Below, piece by piece: positions 36,341-48,985 of a DNA stretch of 64,000 nucleotides (within the stretch, counting starts at the first letter, position 1; the number at the start of each line of letters is the position of its first letter). Origin of the DNA: Lepidonotus clava (taxonomy: Eukaryota > Annelida > Polychaeta > Phyllodocida > Polynoidae). The notes below the pieces were generated by a model that worked only from the letters and a program-made list of their open reading frames with translations, searched no databases and had not been told where the DNA came from. The position numbers were made by a program, and so were the translations under genes. The stretch spans positions 42,851,307 to 42,915,306 of the forward strand of contig OW387141.1 of NCBI GenBank assembly GCA_936440205.1, written 5' to 3'.

Positions 36341-38560
36341 ACTGGAGTCAATATAATGCAAATACCCAAAAGAAAACTTTAAAAAAACCGGTTTATGATT
36401 AGTCTTCTGATACTCTAACTTTTATTATGGTATTTTCTCATCCAAGTGATTGAGCATATTAAAAATAGTATTTTATTTCTATTTGTTTAGTTTCATAACC
36501 TAATGAATTAGCAAATTGGGCATATTTTGTTATACTTTCAAAGGTAAGTAAGTACACTATACTAAAGCACAAACAATAAGTTTGATAACAAATTAAATAT
36601 TGAATCTCAATGGATAGATATCATTCAATGTTAAACACCACTTGGATTGCTCAGTGTTCTCGTGTTTTTACTGTGGGACAGTAGGCCGCAGCTCTCAGGT
36701 TCCCAGCAGACATAATGAATGTTTCATCAAGTCATTTACTCTGTTAATTAAGTCACCTCAGAGTCAGTTAGACTCACCAATGTAATTTGTAGTTTTTCAG
36801 CGGGGCGACCTGATCGGCAGATAAGATTATAATGTAAATTACATTAAAACATTAGTTCTGCTTTAATTGGCAAACTTGTCCCCGCGGCCACTCTGTGTTC
36901 ATCAACAAGACAGTCGGAAACCAGCGTGACAACGATATTACCCGGCGTGCTTCTGGGTGTTTGCCACTTCCTGTCCATTTTGTAATGTGAACCTGTTTAG
37001 TTTGAGAGTCAATCTGTTTTTAATCAATTCACTTGTTATATACAATTAGACACATCACGAAAATAACAATTCAGTGTAAACTGTCATCGTAAGGTAAGTT
37101 CTATTTGTTTACATAATTATTTGTTTTCAATTCTTAATGCAGTGTGTTTTTATCATAGCAAAAGGAAAAGGATAATATACGAACACAAACGTGTGATGAG
37201 ATCAATTCTTGTAAGGAGATCACTAAAAGTACACCAGATTAGCGAATTGTTCTTATTACAGTTTAGCACTCTGAAATCAATTGCCCACAGACATTCTATA
37301 ATCGCTAGATAGAGGTAGCTTTGAGTGCGATATAAAGCAATTAGTACGGTCTGATGTATGTGAATGTATAAGATTAGTTGGTCTTATATCAATGTATAAC
37401 AAACATAGTCTCATCTCATCCTTCAAAGTTAGTGATTAGGAAATCAGATGAACGACTAAGGAAGAACTTCATGTAAGATTGGTTATTTTAATTAAAAGAG
37501 GAGAAAGAAAAAATCCTGCATCCTTCTTCCCCTCTTTCTAACCCCCTTTCCTGAGCATATGTTGATATACCAAAACATTTGGAAACATAAAACTAAATGT
37601 TTATGAATGAAGAAACGACAGATATTAATGCCAAGTAACATAATATATTGATTAACCATGGCTTTTGATTTCTTACTGTTTTCTCCTCATGTAATACTAC
37701 TACCCATTATGATTTATGAAATATGCAGTTATTGCTGCAGCTTCAGTTCAGGTGAACGTGGACTATACGTGAAGGAAACCATGCCCAGTGAAAGATACAC
37801 TATCGCGGAATGTTCTGATAAACTAAAGTAACAGTACATCACAAGACGTTATAAGAACGTCGCAGAACGCCACAGAACGTCATCGTTATGTCGCACCTTA
37901 GCTGGGCAGGTATTGTTTTAACTGCACAGTGGCCACTGCACAGACAAATAATTTTGTCGAGATATAAGTTGGTGATATCTTGTAAAAGAAAAAGTATGCT
38001 TTAGAGGATGAGCGGACGGGCGCAACTGGCATGGACAGTGCTCACTGTACAGCCATTACTTCAATATGTGTATGCAAATTTATACCATGAGTTTTACCGA
38101 AGCAAACGCTAAAATCTAAAATATGAAATCTGGCACGACTTTATAAAAAAGACGTCAATAATATTATGACCATCTGTTATGGAATACTGGTATTCATGGC
38201 CACTTTACTATACTGACCAAAGTCAGACTCCTGGAACCTATTTCTATAGTTATCTTAGTTTCCAAAATATTGCTTTTGGGTACCTTTAACCGGAATGTAT
38301 TAATTGATACTGTAATATCTGTGAATGATTTATGTAATAATCCCATATCCCACAATTTAACGCCAAAGACGCTTTTCTAAAATACTGATAGAAGAACATC
38401 TACCTAACACAATATTGCTCGCGATTGTATAACATCCTTACACGATTTATATTCCACAAGATGCACGTAATAACCGCTCGTTGATCAGTGCTGTTATCAG
38501 AAATTTCTCCAAAACTTATTGATTTTTTCTTACGGATCTTCTGAATCATTTCATTGAGTT
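36341..38560. other. AT-rich stretch with one dispersed repeat
   Basis: 37845-37895 is an inverted relative of 45631-45710, both built on CGTTCTGCGA-type words. No gene. Confidence 0.5.
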
Positions 38561-38760
38561 TTCCACGGGGCCATCCAGGTCACATGACCTGAGGTCACAT
38601 GATCCCTCCAGGCGGCGTCTGTTTGTCCTCCAGGTGAGAGGGGAGTCACTAACTCTCCCACCCCCCGCTGGGAGGCGCCCCACCCCCCGGGCGGCACCCC
38701 CCGGTCATGGGTGGGGGGCACGGGCCCCCCGTCTCCCGCAAATTTCACAACTTGCTGGGT
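38561..38760. promoter_or_regulatory. GC-rich block with AGGTCA repeats
   Basis: AGGTCA (38577-38582), inverted TGACCT (38585-38590) and AGGTCA (38592-38597) overlap two TCACATGA words. They are followed by C-rich low-complexity DNA. Confidence 0.35.
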
Positions 38761-40125
38761 TTGAATTGAGTCAGCTGAGCGGGAAAACTGGCACGTGTTG
38801 TTAGTGAGGTGTCACATGCTAGGCCCTGATATGGATTGTTGGGGACTGCATTATATATGAACCCTTTGCCCCTCGACTGCGTCCAATTGTTGGTAGGCTC
38901 GACCTTTATGATATCAGCACTTAGACTACTCAGTTCACCAGGCGATAGCTGTCCTATATCATTGGGCGGCCAGGAAGAACTGTGACAACTCTAGGTCAGT
39001 TAGAGGGCTTATATTCACATTCACATTTTATTCTTTTTCATAAGACAATGAAACTTGCAGTAGAGTATAGGTGAAATCCGAAGATACGTTAAGAGGGAAT
39101 TGATAAGTATGGTGAAAAAGGGGAGCACCAGGAAGGAATTCGTCTATTAACCTCTGTCAGAGTTTACATCAGAGAAGTAACATGTAAGGCTGGCAGCAAA
39201 CACGTACTTTAAAATTCAGAGTTTATACTATAAGGTTAGAAAGACAAGAGGCTACACCGGAATTGTTCGCTCAATTGTCAACCATTTTCGAGTTGGTTTA
39301 AGATGATTTCTTTTCAGAAAAGTAAGGGTATCCCAATAAGTATGTGAACTGAAATAGTTACCAAGCACCAATCTTTGACCAGACATTCATTCACGTAGTT
39401 GTTAATAGTGGGATTGTTGGTTCAAAAATCATGGCGTGCATATGAACCTGGACTATTAACGTGTCAAAAAGTTCAACTGGCAAACAAAGGTATCAATCTG
39501 CAACTTATCTCCTTCAGCCCACTGAACAAAAGAGCGCCGCCTGAAAGGTGACTGGGCGACTTAAAGATAATAGGCGCCGAGTGATTTCAGCTTATAATCC
39601 TTAATTACCTGTAATTACAGGTAGATTGCTGTATACAGCATCCCCATGGGGCCCACTGCTACACGGGGAGGAGAGCGTGAGAAAAAGGAGCACCAGGAGA
39701 GACTGGAAAACTCTCCAAGCAGATATCATGTTGTGTAGAATTATTAGATGCAAGTCGGCAGAATGTACACTATATCTGGTCCTATACGGTATTTCACTGG
39801 TCAGGGCTGCTCTAAATTTAACAGGCAGACATTTTCTTTAAATGTCTGTGAATGTTCTACAAAGCTGATAGGCCTATTACATTTCAAACAAGGCTCACTA
39901 TAAGTACGTTTACTTCTTTCTAGTTTAGATACAATAGACAGTGGTATTGCATATCTCAAAAATGCTTTTAGAGAAAATAGTTATTTTTGTTTTATATATT
40001 GAATGTTGATTCAAGTTCCGAGTAAAACTACGTCAGAACCCTAGGCTATAGGTGGCCTTTATATTGATATTGCCTATTTGAATCAATTTCAGAGACCATT
40101 ATTATAGTCTGGGTATGGAGGGTGT
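38761..40125. other. No gene; contains an 18-base palindrome
   Basis: TACCTGTAATTACAGGTA at 39606-39623 is the only clear structure. Confidence 0.5.
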
Positions 40126-40370
40126 AGCTCAGCCAGTCGCCATTTTGTTTCAAAAGTAAGTTTTCCCAGCGTCCCGCCAGGCGGCGGCCGAGGCTCCCCC
40201 TGGTGGTGGCCAGGTGAGGGCTCCTTCCGGTGTAATCGGGCGGAAGTAATCGTCGGCGGGGTGGGGCCCTAATTGGGAGCGGCGGGTCGGCGGGCGGGCG
40301 GCGGGCCGACGTCATTATGACCGTCTTAAAAAGCACCCCACCTTGTGTTACCGATCTCATTGTTCTCTGA
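40126..40370. promoter_or_regulatory. CpG-rich island
   Basis: GCCATTTTG (YY1-like, near 40138) is followed by CpG-rich DNA; a CTCF-like word lies on the minus strand (near 40195-40210, CCACCAGGGGGAG). Confidence 0.35.
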
Positions 40371-41600
40371 CCTTTCTAGTCCACAAACCACTCACTTAAA
40401 AAAATACCACGCTCTGCTGGACTCAAATAAAACATATAAAGGAAGAAAGGACTCGCAGGTCCCGGACAAAGTGGTTTCTGTATCCGTGATGTGAAAGTGG
40501 AAGCGTCCGGCGCGTGTTCCTTGTATTCTGGGAGGGTTTTGTGAACAGAAAAAGAGGAAATTGCAGCTTGAGACCTTGTCCTGGTCTAGCTGAAGGTCAA
40601 GGTCGTAGCAGGTCCGGGCTGAATGGCGGCGGGCCGGGTAATTGGACAATAAGCCCCGCTGCCTGTCACCTGATTAGGTGCCCTGAGGAGGGGGAGGGGA
40701 GCGGTCAGAGGATTTGGGTTGTAAATATTTGTTGGCAGACGGGTGGGACATGATCTGGTGTTAGCCTAATCCCCTTAACTCTCCAGTTGGCCGTCAACCC
40801 ATATTACCCTACACATGCCCTAGACCGGCCAGCGACGTGGGCCTCTAGTGCTCTCAGACTTATAGGCCTAATACAACAATAGGTTGTGGAGGCTGAGAAT
40901 GTTTTCCAATCATATTGATAGTTGATAACAATTTGGCCTACACATAAACCCTATACTAGATCTGTAATATTTCAGAGCGTCTGATTACTTATAGGGCGTG
41001 GGTCTTATTGACTTTCACATAAGGGTAGATGGTACAAAACATATAATGAAGTAGCTGCCCAACCTTAACCTTATAGAAGCAGTCTAAATACTTTGTTGAA
41101 GATACTGGCTGCAAATTCAAGCCTAAGGTCAGTACTGGCCTGAAATTATGCCAGCGACCTTAACCATAGAATGAAGGGATACATTTGGCAGCATGTATGA
41201 TTTGATGAAGAAATTCTATCCTCAGCTATTGAAGTTAACCTGTATAGGTCTACAGTTGGTTTCACAGAGAGAAGGTTTAACATTCAGAAAGAATATGGTT
41301 GCGGTTTATTTCTGGCTTTCAAGGAGTTTAAAACAACAAAAAGAGGAAAGCATAAGATTTAATATTGTCTTTGGCAAACAATATAGCTTAATGTTATGGA
41401 GTTACAGTACAACCTATAGCTAAAGATAAATTGTATTGAATAGTGTCATTTATTTGAAAAGACCATAAAGCATACCAATATAGGATAATATACCCAGGAA
41501 GAAGACCCCGATCTACTTAAAAAAAGGTCACCATAGATGTGATAAGCAGACAAGAGAGGCTTCAGTCTCTGACCATGTTCGTGTACAGGATCAATGTAGA
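40371..41600. other. No gene seen
   Basis: Moderate GC to 40760, then AT-rich. No supported feature. Confidence 0.5.
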
Positions 41601-42640
41601 GGACACACCAGTAGGTCGTGGGACGCTGGAGGACGCCGAGGGGACGCTGGAGGGATGCTGGAGGAGTGACGCACGGCTTGGCCTTGTGCCCTCCGTGTTC
41701 CCTGGTAAGCAAACCCCCCACCTCCTCCAGTACCCACCCTCCCACACTCAGTATTGATAGCATTGCCTCCTGCCCAGGACAGCGGAATAGAAGTATCGAC
41801 CACACGGCCCCCGTGCCACCGAAAAAGTCGACCCCGCGGCCTGGCCCCCGTGTCACCCAAAGGGTCGACCCCGGAGGAGGTGAAGGCTGGGCGGGGATAA
41901 TTCATTACCCAGCCTAGACACGTGGTGGCGCTGGTGTGCCTTTCCGGCCCGCTTCCCTGGTCAAATGGAGAAATATTCACGCGCGGTGCGCCGCCAGCTA
42001 GCAGGGGAGCGGCGCGTAAGACGGATGCGTTTGTTTTTCCCGGCCGCGCGGCGTAAACTCTATACAAAAAGACCACGCGTCGCGCGGCTGCTATTGGATT
42101 GATAAAACGTCGCTTGGCGAGCGGGCGGGGGCGGGGGGAAAGAACGAGAGGTGGAGGAGGGGAGGGGGGAGGGGTATTCTCGCGCACCGCATGCAAACGC
42201 AACCTTCAATTTATTGGGTTACGAGGCGGGCGGAGAGGTAATTAACAAAGATCTATCGGCGTGTCGGCGGCCGGCGAGAGGGGTCAGATTTTCCACGTGA
42301 ACTGCGGGGGCCCGACCCGGGATCGATGTCGGGCGGAGACCGGGCGGGGCGGGGCGGGTCGGCCGGGGGTCGGCGGGGGTCAGCCCGGCCAGGGTCGGCG
42401 GGTCAGGGGCCCCTCTCTCACCGACCAAAGTCATATTACTACATCACCCCGGAGGAGGCCCTTACACGCGGCCATGGTTAATGCTGTAGGGGTCTTAAGG
42501 CCCGCTTTATGGGGCTTCCTCCCGGCCCCCCAGGTAATGTATAGGGCCATTCCGTGTCGGTATTTACGGCGCCCTCACTTGACTCGGCCAGCCGAGCCTG
42601 CGACTACAAAGTTGTCAGTGCTTCCGCCGGTATTGCTTTT
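41601..42640. promoter_or_regulatory. Large CpG island
   Basis: CpG-dense at 41780-42620, with inverted CCAAT (42093-42097), an octamer-like ATGCAAAC (near 42191) and a GGTAATTAAC homeodomain-like word (near 42237). A 203-codon minus-strand frame (41591-42202) spans it without any recognisable domain. A Kozak-perfect ATG at 42474 opens a 20-codon frame that ends at a strong donor CAG|GTAATG. Confidence 0.45.
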
Positions 42641-43115
42641 TCTGTAAGGTTCAGGTTTCGTGTAATAACTCAGGGCGCTTTCTATGACTCAACAGTTAAG
42701 TGTGAATAGACAACATCACAAGAGCATTTTCAATATTCTAAAGAATATTTTGAAGGTTAGTATTTGTTTCAAGAGTGTCCGTAAGTTACCACCGAAAAAG
42801 ATGCATTTCCATATACTACTTACACCCCGCAGGAATGCACGTGCCATGAGTAAATCCCCAATTTCTTATACTACTCATGCCCGTGAAAGTGGACGAAAAC
42901 GTTTGTAAAGACACACTCGCACCCCATTTTATTTTGAAAAATGATACAAATAAACTTTAGAATCTGACTGTTTTTAATCCACATAAACTTATTAATATGA
43001 AAAGATGTATCGATATATAAACATATTTAGAATGAATTCAAACCACCAGTTTATTCATATGAATGTTTTGATATAGAGTCATTTATGCTGTAAAAGAAAA
43101 AGCAGTTTATCACTA
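42641..43115. other. No gene seen
   Basis: AT-rich DNA. Confidence 0.5.
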
Positions 43116-43480
43116 AAAGTTGGCGGGAGATGGCGTCAGCGTGCCAGGTGAGGTGTGAAGGGAATCATGGCCTTCTCACACGTACGGGCGGCGGGCGGGC
43201 GTGCCGGGGCGTGCGGCCGATCAGACGGCGCCGACCTCCCGGCCCCTCCCCCGGCCCTACCGCCCTCCCCTCCCCCGGCCCCTCCCGGCCCCTCCCCCGG
43301 CCTCCTGCCCCCACCTGGGCCCTCCCCGACCTTCCCGGGGCCTGCCGACATGAGAGACCGGCGGCCCTTTGAAGTCCTCCCGGGCCTCCCCCCGCCTCCC
43401 CCCGGTGACCGGGCAGCACGCCCCGGGGCCGTGACCAGGGGCCGGGAGGGGAGGCAGTGATGGGGAAAGGGGATGAGTGA
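43116..43480. promoter_or_regulatory. CpG island with a C-rich imperfect minisatellite
   Basis: 43238-43320 is built of CCGGCCCCTCCC-type words of about 12 bases. High GC on both sides. Confidence 0.4.
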
Positions 43481-43584
43481 AGCTCAATGCCGTGTTACTT
43501 ATGTCTGTGAGGTCTATGAAAGGACGTGGAGTTATTGAGGGCTTTGTGTAAAGTTCGCATAAAGGTTCCTGTTGGTATGTAATG

Positions 43585-43664
43585 GATAAAGCTTACAACT
43601 AGATAAATATATCTAGTTGTAAAAAGGGAAGTTTATACATTTAATTTTCAGGAAAAGCTTTATC
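43585..43664. repeat. Nested inverted repeats
   Basis: The inner hairpin has 13-bp perfect arms (43593-43605 and 43610-43622) and a 4-base loop. An outer 10-bp pair, GATAAAGCTT / AAGCTTTATC, lies at 43585-43594 and 43655-43664. Confidence 0.85.
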
Positions 43665-44159
43665 AGCATAATTTCCATAGTTCCTGATATACCATCAGCA
43701 CTTTTGGCGTGTGCTAGTTCTAGGTTTCATGAATGTGATGGAAATATTTACAGATTTGGGTGGTTACAAGAAATCCCAATCAATCCAGAAAGGTATATAA
43801 AAGCTTCAGAAAAAAGTAAGTTGTGAATCTTTATTGTATTTGATGGCTGATACTCCAACTGTTACAAATTTGTAAATTTGTAATCACCAATAGAAATACA
43901 TTTTTCTAATCCCATATAACCAGTTGGAAACAATTAAAAGTTCTACTATAAAAGTTGTCTAGAGGACCACTAAATACATTTCAAAGTATTTTATATACAA
44001 CATCATACTACATTTGCCCTAAGAGTAACACTTCAATCCAATTTATCATTATTTTCTTATCCACTTTCCCTCTCTTACACCTCTCTCTCCCCCCTCCCCA
44101 CCCCACCCCCTCTCTCATCCCCCGCCCCACACAAAAAAAACCTCATCCCTCTGTCCTGT

Positions 44160-44480
44160 GGTGGGGGTATGAAACAAACTCCTCCTTTTGATGACGTCAC
44201 GTCCCAGGTCCCGTCGGTGGCCTTGAAGCCTGGCGTCGGTTGGCGGGAGGTGTGTCTACCCAATGAACCGAGCCTGAACCAAACACCTGAAAGCTCACCC
44301 CAAGGCCTAAACCAGGCCCGGTCGCGCCTATCTTTAGGCCTATCTGTAGGCGGCGGGAGACCACCCTGGGAGAGCCGTGTCCTTTTGACGACTGGAGGAC
44401 GCCACCACAGACTGGGGAGATCAGAGGGGTACAAATGGATGTGTGGTTTGTGTGGTGTTTCCACTTGCCCACATCTTACC
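44160..44480. promoter_or_regulatory. GC-rich block with a perfect CRE
   Basis: TGACGTCA at 44192-44199. The rest has no specific site. Confidence 0.35.
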
Positions 44481-44884
44481 AGCGGGGTTTGGCCTGCAAA
44501 AAGAGAAACTGTTTATTGTGTAGCATCAATGTTGACTGTAGGAGTTGTGTGTATGCCAAACAAAATCTGTTTTACTTTTAGGAGCACTCCATGAAGTATG
44601 AATGCACAAGGAAGGAGAGAATACATTTTTTGAAATAAAAAGAGCCCGTATTAGAGGTCTACATATTCCTTATTTTACATTTACTGTACGTATATGACAA
44701 TGGATTGTAAGGGAAATGCATTTTCATTGTATTGCAGACAGTACTAGGGTAGTGCACTGCAAAAGAGGATGATTCCTGCATTGTAGGCCTTGGTCTTTGC
44801 TTATTATCATCTGTGTACGTAGCAGAGAGAGTCCGAAATGTGCACAAACTTTGTATCAACTCCATGTAGCTGCCTTTGTATGAT

Positions 44885-44922
44885 CATGGAGAGTAAAATA
44901 AGATCTTATTTTACTCTCCATG
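44885..44922. repeat. Perfect 38-bp palindrome
   Basis: It runs from CATGGAGAGTAAAATA to its complement, centred on AGATCT, with no mismatch and no spacer. The flanks do not extend the symmetry. Confidence 0.97.
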
Positions 44923-45399
44923 TTATGATACATGATGTTAATGTGGAGCCAACGTCCGCCATCTTTGGATAATTGTGTGATGACCGAGATAACGATACGC
45001 ATGACAGGAATTTCAGCTTTTTTAAAATAAAAATTACAAAGTAACAGTCTTTGTTTCCCGCTTAGCTATCATTGTTAGCTACAAAGTCAATTATTCATTA
45101 AGTTGCTTCTGAAATGTTTTTTGTTCTTATGGTTATCATACATATATTAAGAACACAATTAAAAGATTATTAAAAAAGACTTAATAAATGAAAATCTGAC
45201 GCTTTCTCTTCAGTATTATTCTTTGGATGCATACATACATGTAAATAATTCACAGTAGTTCAGTTGTTACAAAAAGAAGGACCATTTGACCTTTTAGCAA
45301 TGCCCTCTCAAACTCAAGTGAAGTGCCATTTGCTAGCCATTTGTTTGGAGATGCCCTTAACTTACAGAATGACAGGCTGACAGTTCATGTGGCTGGAGA

Positions 45400-45560
45400 G
45401 TGGACCATTTAAGCCACGTGACTGACATCTGCTAGGGTGTGTTGCGCATGCGCGGGATGCGGCCCTCCCCCTAGTGGGAGCGGCGGGCGTTAAACCATGG
45501 GTGACGGAGTGTGACGGAGTCATGGACTCGGGCTGTTTGATGGACTGTGGAGAAGGGTGT
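45400..45560. promoter_or_regulatory. CpG-rich block with NRF1 and E-box
   Basis: CACGTGAC (about 45416), the NRF1 palindrome TGCGCATGCGC (45443-45453) and a CTCF-like CCACTAGGGGGAG on the minus strand (near 45467-45480). Confidence 0.4.
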
Positions 45561-45630
45561 TGGAGGCTGAATGATAGCAGGGTATCTTCCGGATCACTCG
45601 AGTAATTTGGAGAAGACTAGCGAGCAAACG

Positions 45631-45710
45631 AGCGACGTAACGGTAACGTTCTATGATGTTCTTATAAAGTTCTGCGACGTTCTGCGACGTAACAATAATG
45701 TTCTGCAACC
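45631..45710. repeat. Dispersed repeat built on GTTCTGCGAC
   Basis: Short tandem TTCTGCGACG units; an inverted relative lies at 37845-37895. Confidence 0.6.
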
Positions 45711-46281
45711 TTATATCTTTTGGAAGGTAGAGGCATATGTGATTATAAAAGAGATGGGTTCAAAACTTTGCAAAAAAAGGTTACAACCTAACCCGGATAT
45801 GCTAAGTGTCCAGGGAAACATTTAGAGGGAAAACCTCTATGTAATTTTGTTCCGTTGCTTTCTGTTATCACAGCAACTCTGCTGCGCGCGTGTGCTGCGT
45901 CCCATATCGTTCTGTGTATGAATTTCTTATTTCATTTGAATGTAGATTATATTGGTATTCACGTAAGTGAGGTCGACTGCTGTTGAAGACTGAGTTAAAG
46001 AATGGTCAAACTGCTTTCGCTGTTAGTAGCGTACTACGTGCCCCAACCTGTTAAGGAATTCAATGTTTCTTATCGTTATAAGGCAAATTTGCAATGCACT
46101 TCATGCTCACTGCTTAGTGATTTGCAAAATCATTAAGGCACATACGAACAGGCTTATTATCGAAATATCAGCTTTGTTCTTATTCAAAAAATAGTTTATA
46201 TAATTACTGTAATCATGTGTGCAAATGGAGACAGAAAGTATGGACCTGTACTGACGCGGGTGGCCAGTCCATGTTTGGGCA

Positions 46282-46637
46282 GTATATATACACAGAACTA
46301 ACCAAGGGTGCCCGAAGCCGCGATTATTGCCCTGTTGTCGAAGCCTATTTTCAGGGTCGAGGGCTTTGCCCGAGACCCTGAAAATAGGCTAAGACAAGGG
46401 GCAATAATCAAGGCTGAGGGCCCCCGAGGTTAGTTCTTGTTTTATTATATATCAAATACCCTGAGACTTGACAAAAATATGAAAAACAAGACGAATTCTC
46501 ATCGTTTTTGCCCTCCGGGGCAATAATTTTTGATTATGCTACAGTGTGGCATAACGCCATCAGTTATTCCACCTTTGCTCGCAGGGCGGTACAATGCTGA
46601 AGGAATAGGCGCTACGAAGTTGGTATATAATAAAACG
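46282..46637. mobile_element. Foldback / MITE-like element
   Basis: The arms 46295-46358 and 46374-46436 are inverted copies at about 80% identity, closed by a loop that itself folds (GGGCTTTGCCC). The outer words GTATATA and GGTATATAATAAAAC mark the likely ends. No coding capacity. Confidence 0.7.
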
Positions 46638-48969
46638 TGAGCTTAGAAGCGCACGTGTAAGCCAATGTTTCACTTTGACAGTAGTGAAATGAGGGAGGAG
46701 TTAAGGTGTGACGTACCACCATATAATAATGTGTTCCGCTCTTAGCTAGCCAGAGTAGCTGCAAGTACTGTGTGAGTAAACATCCAGTGAGGGTTGGACC
46801 TTTAATCTGCAGTCTAGGTTCTGGAGAGAGGCATATAGAAATTGTGTTAGAGCGCGGAGCGTTGACTGAATGTGTTTGAGGGAACTCTAACCTCGGGACT
46901 GATCATGGTCAATCGAGTTCTTGTCACGGAACGACTAGACATTGGATAATAAACAACAAATCCTTTCACAACGAGTGTTCACGTCTTACATGATGAGGGA
47001 ACTATAATTATGTATTGGACGACCGCAGTCGACGAGGAGGGAGACTGCGAATGGAGCTAGCTATTATCTATACAATGAAAAATCACAAACACGCATTAAC
47101 TTTAAATGGATAATTAAACCTCTATAGTTCAGACCACTGACATTGCTGAAAAGAGTTTGACAAAGTTGATCGCATTTTCAAAGGTTTGAAAAGACTGGAA
47201 ATTGTCACCGATTGATAGACGCAATAGTGACCATTCATTTCATTAGTATTAAACCTTGAATTTCATAACACATGATACGTCCGTCAGACCTTTATAAAGC
47301 TTTCACGATGATCAAATGCGGCACAAGCATGCCCTCCATTCAGAAGGTTTTCTTTGAGAGTGTGCGCTGATTTGGCGCGTTTGGTGAATAACAAACAGAA
47401 CCCTGCGGTGACCAGCAGAAAGCCTCGTTCTGGCCACATGACCCCGGTGACCTTGTGGCGTTGATCATCCTTGATCCTGGTTGCGTGACCACGCCTTTGA
47501 TCTCAGGAGCGTGGCCCGGCCCCAAACCTTTGGCCCCTTCCGCCACACAATTCCCCCTTTCCCTCCTTACCCCGCGCCCTTTTATGCTATTAGTGGGTCT
47601 TTTTCAATCCACTATCCTTTCACAATCCAGACACCTAATGAATAGCCTCAAAAGCCATGTTGCCCACAAACCTTCCTTTCTACTCTGTCTTATTTCACTT
47701 TCCCAATGCCCGCTTCTTGGGATAGCTCTCTGTTTGATCAATGATTTCATATTTTTCTCATTTTCAAAATGTCTTTCTCATTGCACTGGTCATTTTTGGT
47801 CAGATCTGATATCTTTTGACTTTAATTTTCTCTGGCTCAACTGAAATTGTGTTTCAATTCTGCAAGTAACAGCTTGTATTGCATGGCCACATTTCCCTTG
47901 AAATGAACTGGAATATCCTACCACATCATTCAATAACATATAATATTATACTGATTATCTAAAATGTAAATTAGAATTTTAATGTCCGTTAAAACTGTTT
48001 CAATGCGTTATATATGTACCTGCAATTTTGTGTTGAATGGTAAAAACAAAATAATTGAGCATGACAGCTATCCATTGATACAATGGAGTCGAAAAAATCA
48101 GCTAGGAGAGGATGCAGGAAAATAGCACATTTGATATTATGGTTATGGCATTGTTTCCATCAAAACTAACATGCCACTTTTCTTGAGATTATATTACAAG
48201 AATGACCGCTTACCATTAGAATGATACAAATTGTTGTTTTCAATATTTTGACTGAGTTAATTATATTATTATTATTATACATCGTAGATTCAAATGAAAA
48301 AGTGATATATTCATTTCTAAATGCAACTGATTGTTGGCAAAGTTTAAACGAAAATACGTTTATTAGTATGGCAACAGTTTGTGACATGATTGAATGAATT
48401 GCCCTCATCCCTAGACAGTGTCAACAATCTTCGAACTATACACTATAAATTCTTGATTTCTTAAGATCAAATTCCTGAGAAGTAGCATCTAGAGAAATTG
48501 AGAAGATTTCAAGCACTTTATGGTGCGCCATCTGGATTATCTTCTCAAAACTAATATTTCTAGCCAACCACTATCCTACCAATTGATGCACTGTGTGCGA
48601 AACATTTCTATTTGTGGAAAACGTCTACTTTCCTGTGGGATTAATTGCCAAAAGACAGTTCATACTACTTACCCGTTATGTTTGTCACTGGTGGTACGAA
48701 AGAAAGGCATAGGACTACATCACAGATCATTGAAAAAGTACCAAACATTCTCAATAAAATGGTGGTTAATGCATTCAGACAATATATTGTTATTACCAAT
48801 ATACCTCTTCGTGCCATGATATTATACATAAGATTATATAGGACCTAGTTGACGTATGTTATAAGGCTAAAAGAATGATAACTTACATTTATGGTCTGAT
48901 ATGGCCTGTGTGCTGACTTTGTACTAAAACAGTAGGTGTCTCTATGTGCATGTGTGGTGAACCTGCCAA
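46638..48969. other. No gene seen
   Basis: AT-rich, with a moderate-GC part at 47320-47580. The 129-codon frame from 47455 has no known domain. Confidence 0.5.
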
Positions 48970-48985
48970 ACACCAGGGGGCGCCA
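48970..48985 (+). promoter_or_regulatory. CTCF-like site
   Basis: ACACCAGGGGGCGCCA matches the CTCF core (CCASYAGRKGGCRS) at all but the first base. It lies about 2.5 kb beyond the 3' end of the NB-ARC gene. Confidence 0.45.

Noticed and set aside
40123-40140. GTAGCTCAGCCAG resembling a tRNA box A
   Set aside because: No box B or cloverleaf follows; a single word only.
41591-42202. 203-codon open frame on the minus strand in a CpG island
   Set aside because: Composition is Pro/Arg/Gly-rich as expected of GC-rich noncoding DNA, with no domain, no splice context and competing frames on the other strand.
46441-46475. CCCTGAGACTTGAC resembling miR-125
   Set aside because: The match stops after the first ten bases and the site lies inside a foldback element.
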